The notes under the pieces: generated by a model
The model's input: only the letters and a program-made list of their open reading frames with translations
Told to the model about the DNA's origin: nothing
Databases searched by the model: none
Shown here: piece after piece, positions 8,075-16,874 of the stretch
How positions within the stretch are numbered: the stretch's first letter is position 1
How the letters are laid out: each line of letters begins with the position of its first letter
Position numbers and translations under genes: made by a program
NCBI GenBank assembly: GCA_011050675.1
Contig: DRFI01000023.1
Coordinates: 142,079-206,078 of the forward strand
Reading direction: 5' to 3'
Source of the DNA: Maribacter sp.
GTDB lineage: Bacteria > Bacteroidota > Bacteroidia > Flavobacteriales > Flavobacteriaceae
DNA: 64,000 nucleotides

Positions 8075-8769
8075 ACTATTATCTCTTCATTAAACTTATA
8101 ACCAACACCCCAGGTTGTTAATATATAATTAGGATTTGCCATGTCAGATTCAATTTTAGCACGCAATCTATTGATGTGAGAGTTTACCGTATGCTCGTAT
8201 CCTTCAAAATTATATCCCCAAATAATATTAAGTAGTTCTGTTCTAGTATAATTTCTACCAGGGTTAGACGCCATTAACACCAATAGTTCAAATTCTTTAG
8301 GAGACAACTCTATTTTATAATCGCCCAGAACTACTTTTCTTTTATCTATATCAATTGATAACCCTTCAGCAAAAATGATTGAAGTACCTTCTTGCTTTTT
8401 ACTAGGTTCATAGGTTCGCCTTAGCACCGCTTTAATTCTAGCTAAAAGTTCTCTTATACTAAAAGGTTTGGTCATGTAATCATCAGCACCAATCTCAAGT
8501 CCTAAAACTCTATCTATCTCTTCAGATTTTGCAGTTAGCATTATAACGGGTGTATTTTTGGTAGCTCGTAATTTTCTACAAACTTCTACACCGTCTAAAC
8601 CTGGTAGAGTTAGGTCTAATAGTATAAGGTCATAATCGTTTTCAAGAGCTAATTTTAATCCTTCAACACCATCCATCGCCATTGTAGTTTCATAACTAAC
8701 ATCAGATAGATGCAGTTCTAGTAGCTTAATGATTTCGGGATCATCTTCAATAATAAGTATACGTTTCAT
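8071..8769 (-). CDS. OmpR/PhoB-family response regulator
   Basis: 232 residues from ATG 8769. An upstream in-frame TTG at 8775 would add two residues, but the ATG gives the usual KRILIIEDD start. The receiver domain has the acidic pair EDD, phospho-acceptor Asp52 in LLDLTLPGLDG, and the TAK and KPF motifs. The C-terminal winged helix has the usual LSPKEFELL and ending TWGVGYKF. It is transcribed before and overlaps the histidine kinase gene. Its divergent neighbour is the spondin lipoprotein, and two 15-bp direct repeats spaced 21 bp lie between them, a typical arrangement for binding this class of regulator. Confidence 0.93.
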   Translation of the reverse strand: MKRILIIEDDPEIIKLLELHLSDVSYETTMAMDGVEGLKLALENDYDLILLDLTLPGLDGVEVCRKLRATKNTPVIMLTAKSEEIDRVLGLEIGADDYMTKPFSIRELLARIKAVLRRTYEPSKKQEGTSIIFAEGLSIDIDKRKVVLGDYKIELSPKEFELLVLMASNPGRNYTRTELLNIIWGYNFEGYEHTVNSHINRLRAKIESDMANPNYILTTWGVGYKFNEEIIV

Positions 8770-8904
8770 AATCAAGTACGAATAAAGAAAAAAAGTATCA
8801 CAGAAGAATCACAAGGAGATATAAATGGTGAAATACCTAGTGTAGCTACCGTTTAATAACATATTTACGATTTAAAATCTTTTAAACAAACCATTTTTGT
8901 CATA

Positions 8905-8940
8905 AAACTCTTTTGATTGAGGTACAAACTCTTTTGATTG
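8905..8940 (+). promoter_or_regulatory. Tandem 15-bp direct repeat, candidate response-regulator operator
   Basis: AAACTCTTTTGATTG occurs twice, at 8905-8919 and 8926-8940, perfectly conserved and 21 bp apart (two helical turns). It sits between the divergent OmpR-type regulator and spondin genes, 85 nt upstream of the spondin ATG. OmpR/PhoB regulators usually bind such head-to-tail repeats as dimers. That this regulator binds here is inferred. Confidence 0.55.
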
Positions 8941-9024
8941 TGATAAAAACTTGACCTTTTTGTGACCCTTTTGTTATATCCATTCCGTTATTTTGAAGTA
9001 AAAGAAATTAAACATTTTACGATT

Positions 9025-10485
9025 ATGAAAAATAAGAACTTATTATTAACCTTAAGCGGATTATTTCTTGTACTAGCTTCATCTTGCTCTGATGATGATA
9101 GTACAATAATGAATGAAGAAATGATGCCAATGGAAGAGCCCGTATCTGCTAATTTTACGGTGACTATAGAAAATGTAACTACTCCGAAACCAATTTTTCA
9201 AACTGGGGTATTCAGTATACCAGTTGGGGGCACGGATCCTGCACCGATTTTCCCTGAAGATGCATACGAATTTATGGTTAATGCAGGACCTGTAGTATTA
9301 CCTGGTGACGGTGGTACAAGACTTTCTTTTGTTGCGATGTTTGTACAATCAAACGATTTATTTTTCGCTCCGAATGAGGAGGGTATCGCCTTATATGATG
9401 AAAATGGAACGGCCATAGGAAGTAATGGAACACCAACAGATGTTACTAATCAAGTTTTTATATGGGATTCTGGAACAGAGGTAAACGAAGAAACAGGTGG
9501 TCCGAACCAGAAACCACAACAGAGTGCTACAGCTGAAGATCAGGGTATTGATGAAAATGGTGTTGTTACTCAAATAATGAATAATATCGATTCTTTTGGA
9601 AATACAATTCCAAATACGAATGAGGTGATTAAGGTTACTGTTGAAAATGTTGGTGACGCAATGTTTAAGGTAAGAATAGAAAACGTTTCTAATAGTACGA
9701 CAATAGCTACTCCTGGTCAAGGAGCGGGAAGCATGGCTCCTGTACCGGTATCTCCGGGTGTTTATAGTGTACATACCGGTACTGCTCCATTTTTTGTTGC
9801 AGGTGAAGTAGCTTCAGGAGCGGGTAGTATTGCTAGTGCAGAAGGAGTAGAAAATATTGCTGAAGATGGCTTTCCTGAAGCTTTGTTTATAGATGGCGAT
9901 GCTGCTACAGGTTTAATTGTTCCATTATCTCCTGGAGCATGGGCAACACATAAAACTGGTACTCAACCTATTTATCAATTAAACGAACCTGATTTTGGCG
10001 AAGGTGTTGAAGGTATAGCTGAAGATGGAGATCCATCAACATTAGCAGCTACGTTGACAAGTAAAGCTGGTGTTTCTGATTCTGGTTCTTTTGATACTGG
10101 TGTAGGTAGTGCTAACCCAGGTGCAATTGGTCCAGGCGGAAGTTTTCAATTTTCGTTCACAGCAATAGAAGATGAAAATTTATCATTGGCTACAATGTTT
10201 GTACAAAGTAATGATTGGTTCTATGCTTTTAACCCGAGTGGATTACCATTGTTCAATAATGGTGTAGCTCTTTCTGGTGATTTGACCGAATCGATTTTCT
10301 TATATGATGCAGGAACAGAACTTGATGAATATGCAGGGGCAGGTCTATTCCAAGTAATTAGACAACCTAGCTCAAACAGTGGTACTGTTGATGCAAATAC
10401 TAATGTGAGATTGATTTCTCCATCAGGGAACATACCTGCAAATAGTAATGTAATTAAAGTTTCTATAACGGCTAGCGCAAATTAA
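9025..10485 (+). CDS. Lipoprotein with two spondin domains
   Basis: 486 residues from ATG 9025. A GTG at 8962 in the same frame would place 21 unlikely residues before the signal peptide. The N terminus is a lipoprotein signal (lipobox LASSC), then an acidic linker and two related domains of the bacterial Spond_N type. Both contain the pattern FxVxIENV, a long Gly/Ala-rich loop region, AMFVQSND or ATMFVQSND followed by FFAP or FYAF, and (W/Y)D(S/A)GTE. The second repeat carries a longer Ala/Gly insert (about 240-330). Such proteins are surface or periplasmic and of unknown function. It is divergent from a two-component pair and may be its target. A strong terminator follows. Confidence 0.8.
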   Translation: MKNKNLLLTLSGLFLVLASSCSDDDSTIMNEEMMPMEEPVSANFTVTIENVTTPKPIFQTGVFSIPVGGTDPAPIFPEDAYEFMVNAGPVVLPGDGGTRLSFVAMFVQSNDLFFAPNEEGIALYDENGTAIGSNGTPTDVTNQVFIWDSGTEVNEETGGPNQKPQQSATAEDQGIDENGVVTQIMNNIDSFGNTIPNTNEVIKVTVENVGDAMFKVRIENVSNSTTIATPGQGAGSMAPVPVSPGVYSVHTGTAPFFVAGEVASGAGSIASAEGVENIAEDGFPEALFIDGDAATGLIVPLSPGAWATHKTGTQPIYQLNEPDFGEGVEGIAEDGDPSTLAATLTSKAGVSDSGSFDTGVGSANPGAIGPGGSFQFSFTAIEDENLSLATMFVQSNDWFYAFNPSGLPLFNNGVALSGDLTESIFLYDAGTELDEYAGAGLFQVIRQPSSNSGTVDANTNVRLISPSGNIPANSNVIKVSITASAN

Positions 10486-10500
10486 TCAAGTATTAGAGTA

Positions 10501-10540
10501 AATAAAAACCCTCAGTACTAAGGTGCTGAGGGTTTTTATT
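10501..10540 (+). terminator. Rho-independent terminator after spondin gene
   Basis: The stem AAAAACCCTCAGTAC / GTGCTGAGGGTTTTT with loop TAAG is followed by ATTT. It lies 15 nt after the spondin stop and is symmetrical enough to serve the convergent gene at 10558 as well. Confidence 0.9.
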
Positions 10541-10557
10541 TATAGATGAAACTCTAA

Positions 10558-11073
10558 TTATTTCCAGTGATCTACATGTTGGTTCATATCATCAAATAAA
10601 TAGGTCCCTACAATTTCTTTTCTATATAGTACTGCTAATAAAGTTACTAGTAATAAAACAGCATATAATGCCATCATAAAAAAGCCTAACGGTAAAAATG
10701 TACTAGGAATAAGATGATTTTCGAAATCTGAATAGCTTGATACCGTTATAACAGTTTCTACTAATTTGTAGATATATACTAATGAAATAATATAAAGGAC
10801 ATATTCTAAAGTTCTCATAGGTGGGTCACTCAACTCCTTCTCACTAATTTTAAACCAAAGCACATAAAGAAATACGAAATGTACTATTGATAGTAAAGGA
10901 AAAATATAGTTGTCAATCCTAAAAAAATAAAACTTGTTGGTGTACAGACCGTAGAAACTAAAAATGTTCAATAAAAATAGTACGGCAATTGAAACAATTA
11001 ATGTTAGCTTCCAAGTAAATATTCCTTTGATAGAATTCATAAAAAATAATTTATATGGCCTTAGGGAAACCAT
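10558..11073 (-). CDS. Hypothetical four-helix membrane protein
   Basis: 171 residues with about four membrane segments (roughly 22-43, 55-74, 87-110 and 130-152) and short polar loops. I do not recognise the family. ATG 11073 is used here, but ATG 11040 (residue 12) would give a start closer to the first membrane segment. It is followed by the terminator shared with the spondin gene. A second small four-helix protein lies upstream on the same strand (11158-11592) with an 84-nt gap; the two look unrelated in sequence but could form one transcription unit. Confidence 0.6.
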   Translation of the reverse strand: MVSLRPYKLFFMNSIKGIFTWKLTLIVSIAVLFLLNIFSFYGLYTNKFYFFRIDNYIFPLLSIVHFVFLYVLWFKISEKELSDPPMRTLEYVLYIISLVYIYKLVETVITVSSYSDFENHLIPSTFLPLGFFMMALYAVLLLVTLLAVLYRKEIVGTYLFDDMNQHVDHWK

Positions 11074-11157
11074 AATTTCGATTCAAGAACGGGTATGTTT
11101 TTCGATTATTTTAAACAATTCGATGAACGGTAAAGTTTGTTGTTCAATTCATTAATT

Positions 11158-11592
11158 CTAAGATAACCACTTCTTAATAATACTATATTTCACAAACAAT
11201 AACAATAAAACGCTGGTAATTAATATGATGAGCGGATATTGCATATTTATAATCCCGATTATATCTGTGATAGAAGTAAATAAATTAAAATACAAAATTT
11301 GTATTGAGGTACATAGAACTGCAATTGTCCCAAATTTAAAAGCCAACTTATTTCTAAGTAATATTAGTATTGCCGCAATACCACCGCAGATGACATTTAC
11401 CCCAAATACAATTAAAACCCAAAAAGGTCTATGGGTTTGAAAATACCTTTCATTAGCAGTAAGACTACTGAATACTTCTTTAGACATCAATAATTCGCTT
11501 ACAAATGTCATAACCCCACAGAAGCTAAAAAACAAAGTAAAAACAGAAACCGCCCAAAACCACTTTGGTTGTTCGTTAGTGAAAATTGTCAT
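11158..11592 (-). CDS. Hypothetical four-helix membrane protein
   Basis: 144 residues with four predicted membrane segments (about 11-32, 54-78, 84-104 and 116-134), organised like small DoxX-type or DUF membrane proteins but without a motif I can name. The first helix begins WFWAVSVFTLFF and the second contains FGVNVICGGIAAILIL. It is divergent from the pseudouridine synthase gene and upstream of another small membrane protein on the same strand. Function unknown. Confidence 0.6.
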   Translation of the reverse strand: MTIFTNEQPKWFWAVSVFTLFFSFCGVMTFVSELLMSKEVFSSLTANERYFQTHRPFWVLIVFGVNVICGGIAAILILLRNKLAFKFGTIAVLCTSIQILYFNLFTSITDIIGIINMQYPLIILITSVLLLLFVKYSIIKKWLS

Positions 11593-11701
11593 AAGTTATT
11601 AATAAGGTGGAGTTTGAGTATATCAATTTACAAAAAAAACTTACTAAGACTAATTACGCTAAATATATGCACATGTACTTATTGTAATTACTTTTGTATA
11701 A

Positions 11702-12487
11702 ATGAAGAAAGAGCGCTTTTGTTATTTAGTACGTTTACAATATTTGGGCTTTAGGTTTAATGGATGGCAGGTACAACCTAAGCTGCGTACAATTTCGGGT
11801 ATGCTTAATAAAACGTTCACTTTTTTATATCCAGATGAACCTTTTAAGATACTAGGAGCGGGTAGAACCGATGCTAAAGTCTCATCATTAGATGGTGCTT
11901 TTGAACTTTTTGTAGAGAAGGAAATTGATGATTTGGATAATTTTATTTTAGATTTCAATAAAAATTTACCTTCAGATATACGGTTACTTTCTATAAAGCC
12001 TATTGACCAAGACTTTAATGTTATTAAGGATAGTAAAACAAAGGAGTATCATTATTTTTTTTCCTTTGGATCTAAAAACCACCCATTTAGTGCTCCTTTC
12101 ATCACTAATTACATTGATCAATTGAATATAGAACTTATGATGGAAGGTGCGGGTTTATTTACGGGTATACACGATTTTACCGTGTATACCGCATCTTTAA
12201 AGCCGAATACAAAAACTGTTCGCAGGATTGAATCTTGTAGTATTGTTGCAAATGATATTTTGACAGCGAATTTCTTTCCTGAACATAGTTATGTTTTAAA
12301 AATTAAAGGAAGCGGATTTATGAGGTATCAAATTCGAATGATTATGGGAGTACTGGTTCAACTGGGTAAAGAGGAACTATCTCTTGAAGAAATTAAAGCA
12401 TCATTACTAACAGGATCGGACCTAAAGTTAAATACCATAGCACCAGGGTCAGGATTGATGCTAAACCAACTTCACTTTAATAAATAG
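11702..12487 (+). CDS. TruA-family tRNA pseudouridine synthase (divergent)
   Basis: 261 residues with the TruA layout: YLVRLQYLGFRFNGWQVQP near the N terminus (family YDGt.y.GwQ), the catalytic aspartate in GAGRTDAKVS (about residues 56-65), the central KEYHYFF strand, FTGIHDFT, and the C-terminal FMRYQIRMIMG. Canonical TruA has GRTDxGVHA; here the residues after the aspartate differ (AKVSS), so this may be a paralogue with altered tRNA positions rather than TruA itself. It would convert uridine to pseudouridine in tRNA in the cytoplasm. A TACTTTTG box resembling the Bacteroidota -7 element lies 6 nt before the ATG. CorA follows 34 nt downstream and may be co-transcribed. Confidence 0.8.
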   Translation: MKKERFCYLVRLQYLGFRFNGWQVQPKLRTISGMLNKTFTFLYPDEPFKILGAGRTDAKVSSLDGAFELFVEKEIDDLDNFILDFNKNLPSDIRLLSIKPIDQDFNVIKDSKTKEYHYFFSFGSKNHPFSAPFITNYIDQLNIELMMEGAGLFTGIHDFTVYTASLKPNTKTVRRIESCSIVANDILTANFFPEHSYVLKIKGSGFMRYQIRMIMGVLVQLGKEELSLEEIKASLLTGSDLKLNTIAPGSGLMLNQLHFNK

Positions 12488-12521
12488 GTTTTAGATTTAA
12501 TATATTTATAAAAAATTCTAC

Positions 12522-13616
12522 ATGGCTGTAAATAAGAAACTCAATTTTCCGAAGCGTAAAAAGAAAAAATCCCGCCAGCAAAATAAAATGGGCAAAGCTC
12601 CTGGAACCATTAGTTACATGGGAGATAAGGAACGTAGTGATAGTCTTATTTATAGTACTACATATAATGTCGACGGATTTGAAACCAAAGAATTCAAAGA
12701 CCTAGAACTCTTTATTAAAGAAGAGCGTGCCGATAAAATATCATGGATCAATATAGTGGGGATTTCAGATGAACCCTTTATAGAGAAGTTAGGAAAGCAT
12801 TTTAATTTAAACCCCCTAGTGCTTGAGGATATTGTAAACACCGAGCAGCGACCTAAGATAGATGAATACGACGATTATATATTTGCAGTATTCCGTATGC
12901 TTTATATTTCTGAGGAAGATGAAATAGTGGGCGAGCATGTAGCAATCGTTTTACATGAGAATACTGTTTTAGTTTTCCAAGAAGTTAAGGAAGATGTGTT
13001 TGATGGTTTACGCGGTCGTATTACCGGTAAGCTTGGTCGCATTAGAAGTAGAGGAGCAGATTACCTATTCTTTGCACTATTAGATGCAATAGTAGATAAT
13101 TACTTTTTAGCCATAGAAAATTTAAACAATAGAATTGAAATTTTAGAGGAAGAAGTTTATAATAATCCAGAACCTATTGTTGCAAAAAACATACAACAAT
13201 TAAAAAAAGAGGTGCTTAAAATTAGAAGGTGGGTATTCCCTGTTAAGGAATTAATAAGCAGACTAATTGATACCGATAATCCACTAATTACCAAAGACAC
13301 AAAATTATTTTTACGAGATGTACATGACCACACCGTTGAAATTAATGAGAGCTTACAGATATATAGAGAAATGTCTATGAGTTTAATGGAGATGTACATG
13401 AGTAATATGAGTAATAAAATGAACGAGGTAATGAAGGTATTAACCATTATGGCTTCTATTTTTATTCCGTTGACATTCATAGCCGGTATCTATGGAATGA
13501 ACTTTGATCACATGCCAGAACTTCACTATAAATACGGTTACCAACTGGTATGGGTGGTAATGATTGTTCTGTTTATAGGTATGATGATATATTTTAAAAA
13601 GAAGAAATGGTTGTAA
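12522..13616 (+). CDS. corA: CorA-type magnesium/cobalt transporter
   Basis: 364 residues: a soluble N-terminal alpha/beta domain, long helices with ENLNNRIEILEEEVY, then two membrane segments at the C terminus (about 305-323 and 343-358) joined by the signature YGMNFDHMPEL (GMN at 325-327). The C terminus is basic (FKKKKWL). CorA forms a pentameric channel for Mg2+ in the inner membrane. The first 30 residues are very basic, which is common in flavobacterial members. It sits 34 nt after the pseudouridine synthase gene on the same strand. Confidence 0.93.
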   Translation: MAVNKKLNFPKRKKKKSRQQNKMGKAPGTISYMGDKERSDSLIYSTTYNVDGFETKEFKDLELFIKEERADKISWINIVGISDEPFIEKLGKHFNLNPLVLEDIVNTEQRPKIDEYDDYIFAVFRMLYISEEDEIVGEHVAIVLHENTVLVFQEVKEDVFDGLRGRITGKLGRIRSRGADYLFFALLDAIVDNYFLAIENLNNRIEILEEEVYNNPEPIVAKNIQQLKKEVLKIRRWVFPVKELISRLIDTDNPLITKDTKLFLRDVHDHTVEINESLQIYREMSMSLMEMYMSNMSNKMNEVMKVLTIMASIFIPLTFIAGIYGMNFDHMPELHYKYGYQLVWVVMIVLFIGMMIYFKKKKWL

Positions 13617-13813
13617 CACCATACTATAAACTATCTAAGACTACCTGAAGTGCTCTATTCTAGAAGGAATCCCATTAAAGATAAATTTATATGGGTCACT
13701 CAAAAATTTACATTTCATATATCTTGCTCATATCTAAAATGTCAGATATGAGTGATTTAAGAGTATGCCTTAAAACTGCTTTTGAATCTAATTGTAATTT
13801 TAAAACAATATAT

Positions 13814-14356
13814 ATGAAAATGAAATCTATTTATATGTCACTTGCCGGACTCTTTTTGGTAACGGGAAGCTTAATTGCACAAGAGGAAAATCAAGAAGTA
13901 TTAGATACTAAAATATCAAAATCTTATACGATTAATGACGGTAAGAAATTGGTAAAGAATACTGTAGAAATAACTACTCAAAGACTAAATACGGTAGAAA
14001 GCGCAAAGGAAGACGCAGGAAAAATTGATCAAGATAGGGTAGTGGATAGTATTTCAACCATTATTAAGACCGTACAAATTGATAATGATGACGATGATGA
14101 ATTCGATGAGAAAATAGTATTTAGCTATGAATCTAAAACACCAGAAGATTTTGTTCTAGTTTCCAAAAATGATGAATTGGTCGTAGCAATGAATGAAGGA
14201 GAAAATCTAAAAATCGTTGAAAGTATAAGTTTAAAAAGCAAAGAAACTACGAATGATAAAACGACTTATATTTTTACCAATGAACATGGAGAAAATTTAG
14301 AATTTTTAGTTCAAGAATATAGTAGGCCTAATGAAACTGCTATGTTAAAAGAATAA
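13814..14356 (+). CDS. Secreted hypothetical protein
   Basis: 180 residues from ATG 13814. The open frame starts at 13691, but only the internal ATG gives a normal signal peptide (MKMKSIYMSLAGLFLVTGSLIAQ, cleavage near AQ). The mature part is acidic and beta-rich with a D-rich stretch (NDDDDEFDEK) and no cysteine. I do not recognise the family. It is probably periplasmic or surface. A strong terminator follows. Confidence 0.65.
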   Translation: MKMKSIYMSLAGLFLVTGSLIAQEENQEVLDTKISKSYTINDGKKLVKNTVEITTQRLNTVESAKEDAGKIDQDRVVDSISTIIKTVQIDNDDDDEFDEKIVFSYESKTPEDFVLVSKNDELVVAMNEGENLKIVESISLKSKETTNDKTTYIFTNEHGENLEFLVQEYSRPNETAMLKE

Positions 14357-14376
14357 TTACGCTATTATTTATAAAA

Positions 14377-14408
14377 TTAAAAAGAGCCGTAAATACGGCT
14401 CTTTTTTT
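14377..14408 (+). terminator. Bidirectional rho-independent terminator
   Basis: AAAAAGAGCCGTA / TACGGCTCTTTTTTT with a very short loop (AA) lies between the convergent secreted-protein gene and cysM. Tracts on both sides allow termination in both directions. Confidence 0.88.
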
Positions 14409-14430
14409 ATGCGAAATTTTTAATTGTATC

Positions 14431-15315
14431 CTATTCGAACAAATTAGAAGAAAGGTATCGATCTCCTCTATCACAAACAATAGATACAATAACACCATGT
14501 TCTATCTCTTCTGCCAAACGTAAGGCTACCGTAGCGGCGCCACCACTACTCATGCCAGAAAAAATTCCCTCTTCCTTAGCTAACCGTCTAGCCATTGTCT
14601 TAGCTTCAATTTCACTGACTTCCATAATGCGGTCTACCTTTTTAGCATCAAATATCTTTGGCAAGTATTCTTGTGGCCATTTACGTATACCTGGTATACT
14701 TGCATTATCGCTAGGTTGTACACCTACTATTTGCACATTGCTATTCTTTTCTTTTAAAAAGGTTGAAGTACCCATTATAGTCCCTGTAGTACCCATAGAG
14801 GATACAAAGTGGGTGATTTTCCCTTCAGTATCGTTCCATATTTCTGGACCGGTAGTTTTGTAATGAGCCTTCCAGTTATTTGGGTTTCCAAATTGGTTCA
14901 TCATAATGTAACCTTCCTTTGCAACTTTGCTTTCCGCATAATCTCGTGCACCTTCAATACCTACATCTGAAGAGGTTAAAGTAACTTTTGCACCATAAGC
15001 CCTCATCGTTTGTACGCGCTCTTTAGTCGCGTTTTCTGGCATCACCAACTCAATATCAAGTCCGTAGACTCCTGCAATCATTGCTAATGCAATACCGGTA
15101 TTGCCACTTGTTGCTTCTATTAATTTATCATTAACCGTAAAATCGCCATTATCAAAACCGGTTTTAATCATATTATAGGCTGCACGATCTTTTACGCTAC
15201 CACCTGGGTTATGACCTTCCATTTTAAAATATAACGAGACATTGGGGTTTGTATTCAGAACTCTTGACTTTACCAATGGTGTATTGCCAATGAGTGATAA
15301 TAATGATTTAGACAT
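14431..15315 (-). CDS. cysM: Cysteine synthase B
   Basis: 294 residues of the PLP-dependent fold-II family: SLIGNTPLV at the N terminus, the PLP lysine in GGSVKDRAA, the substrate loop EATSGNTGIAL, the phosphate-binding SSMGTTGTI, and FSGMSSGGA. The short length and lack of an extended C terminus favour CysM over CysK. It makes L-cysteine from O-acetylserine and sulfide. It overlaps by 8 nt the upstream cysE gene, whose product supplies O-acetylserine. Confidence 0.92.
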   Translation of the reverse strand: MSKSLLSLIGNTPLVKSRVLNTNPNVSLYFKMEGHNPGGSVKDRAAYNMIKTGFDNGDFTVNDKLIEATSGNTGIALAMIAGVYGLDIELVMPENATKERVQTMRAYGAKVTLTSSDVGIEGARDYAESKVAKEGYIMMNQFGNPNNWKAHYKTTGPEIWNDTEGKITHFVSSMGTTGTIMGTSTFLKEKNSNVQIVGVQPSDNASIPGIRKWPQEYLPKIFDAKKVDRIMEVSEIEAKTMARRLAKEEGIFSGMSSGGAATVALRLAEEIEHGVIVSIVCDRGDRYLSSNLFE

Positions 15316-16105
15316 GGGGTAATGTTTTTATTTTAATTTCTGGGGTATGAAAAACAGTAGAATGGGGTGGAACCGTTGATGTTATCCAAGCATTTCCACC
15401 AATGACGCTATTTGCTCCAATTATGGTATCTCCTCCTAAAATGGTCGCATTAGCGTATATAGTTACGTTATTTTCAATTGTTGGATGACGTTTAGTCTTT
15501 TGTAATTTTTTAGCAACAAACAGACCGCCCAAAGTAACACCTTGGTAAATTTTAACATCATTTTTTATAATGGCTGTTTCACCAATAACAACTCCTGTAC
15601 CATGATCAATATGAAAAGATTTACCTATCTGTGCACCAGGGTTAATATCAACTCCTGTTTGTCGATGTGCATACTCTGTCATTAAACGTGGTACCAGCGG
15701 AAATCCCGTCTTATAAAGTTCATGTGCCAATCTATATACAGATATTGCATAGAAACCAGGATAAGCCATATAAACCTCTTCAATAGATAATGAGGCAGGA
15801 TCACAATTTACAGTTGCCTCTGCATCAAGATTTAAACTCTCAAGAACTAAAGGCAATTTCTCCACATAATTTTCCCATATTTTCTTACATGGCTTTTCAC
15901 TTTCCCAGCAAGCCATATCTACAAGCTCATCAAACTGATGTTCTAGTTTTTCAAGACTTTCGGCTACAGGGGTTTCAATATCAAACAGCATGTAAAAAAG
16001 AAGGTCGGTAAATTTCTCCGTATTCCTTTTTAAACGAAATCTAAGATTAGGCTGTTTCTTATGGGTATTAATTTTTTCGATAATCGATCGATGGTCCATT
16101 TGCAT
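15308..16105 (-). CDS. cysE: Serine O-acetyltransferase
   Basis: 265 residues: a helical N-terminal domain, then a left-handed beta-helix of hexapeptide repeats with the family signature FHIDHGTGVVIGETA and the catalytic pair Asp/His in HIDHG. It acetylates L-serine with acetyl-CoA, the first step of cysteine synthesis. The N-terminal part is longer than in E. coli CysE and typical for the EpsC/Bacteroidota form. Starts at 16105 or 16099 are both possible (MQMDH). The gene overlaps cysM by 8 nt, so the two form a cysteine operon. Confidence 0.9.
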   Translation of the reverse strand: MQMDHRSIIEKINTHKKQPNLRFRLKRNTEKFTDLLFYMLFDIETPVAESLEKLEHQFDELVDMACWESEKPCKKIWENYVEKLPLVLESLNLDAEATVNCDPASLSIEEVYMAYPGFYAISVYRLAHELYKTGFPLVPRLMTEYAHRQTGVDINPGAQIGKSFHIDHGTGVVIGETAIIKNDVKIYQGVTLGGLFVAKKLQKTKRHPTIENNVTIYANATILGGDTIIGANSVIGGNAWITSTVPPHSTVFHTPEIKIKTLPHV

Positions 16106-16193
16106 TCATTAGTTCATCAAAATTAACCAAATAACTAAAAGTAGTTCTCATGTTATGGTTAACTTTAGCTTAAAATAACAAGAGTTAGGTCGT

Positions 16194-16874
16194 ATGTTAG
16201 AATCGAATATTACAAAAAGTACACTTCAATTTTTAAATACATTAAAGAAAAACAATAATAGAGATTGGTTTGCAGAACATAAATCGGATTTTAAGGTAGA
16301 AGAAGTAAAGGTAAAAAGCTTTTTTAACCACATTCTTGAATTACTAAGTACCCATGATGAAATTGAAAAATTAAAAGTATTTAGAATTTATAGAGATGTT
16401 CGTTTTTCTAAAAATAAGACACCGTATAAGCATAACTTTTCAGCATCTTTTTCTAGAGCAGGACAACATAGACGTGGTGGCTACTATTTACAAATAGAAC
16501 CTGGTAATAGTTTCATTGCAACAGGATTTTGGAATCCTGAAAAAAATGACTTGTTACGTATAAGAAAAGAATGGGAGATAGATACTAGCGACCTTGTCTC
16601 TATCATAGATAATGACAAGTTCAAAAAAGTTTGGGGACCTTTGGTTGGCGATGAACTAAAAACAGCTCCAAAAGGTTTTGACAAGGAAGACCCTAACATT
16701 GAATTCATTCGTAAAAAGCAATTTATTTTTGTAAAAAACTTTACGGATAAAGAAGTTTTGTCAGATGATTTTGCAAAACATGTAAATGACTGTTTTGTGA
16801 CGATTCGCCCTTATTTTGATTTAATGAGTAATATACTTACCACTAATTTAAATGGAGAGTCGTTATTAGACTAA
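16194..16874 (+). CDS. DUF2461 family protein
   Basis: 226 residues matching DUF2461 (TIGR02453): LKKNNNRDWFAEHKSDF at the N terminus, then VFRIYRDVRFSKNKTPYK, GGYYLQIEPGNSFIATGFW and KGFDKEDP. It is a soluble protein of unknown function found widely in bacteria and fungi. Its last nine bases overlap the 3' end of the convergent gene at 16866. Confidence 0.88.
   Translation: MLESNITKSTLQFLNTLKKNNNRDWFAEHKSDFKVEEVKVKSFFNHILELLSTHDEIEKLKVFRIYRDVRFSKNKTPYKHNFSASFSRAGQHRRGGYYLQIEPGNSFIATGFWNPEKNDLLRIRKEWEIDTSDLVSIIDNDKFKKVWGPLVGDELKTAPKGFDKEDPNIEFIRKKQFIFVKNFTDKEVLSDDFAKHVNDCFVTIRPYFDLMSNILTTNLNGESLLD

Noticed and set aside
9391..9774. 127-codon minus-strand frame inside the spondin gene
   Set aside because: Antisense to a conserved domain; its translation is rich in Arg, Ser and Tyr with no family.
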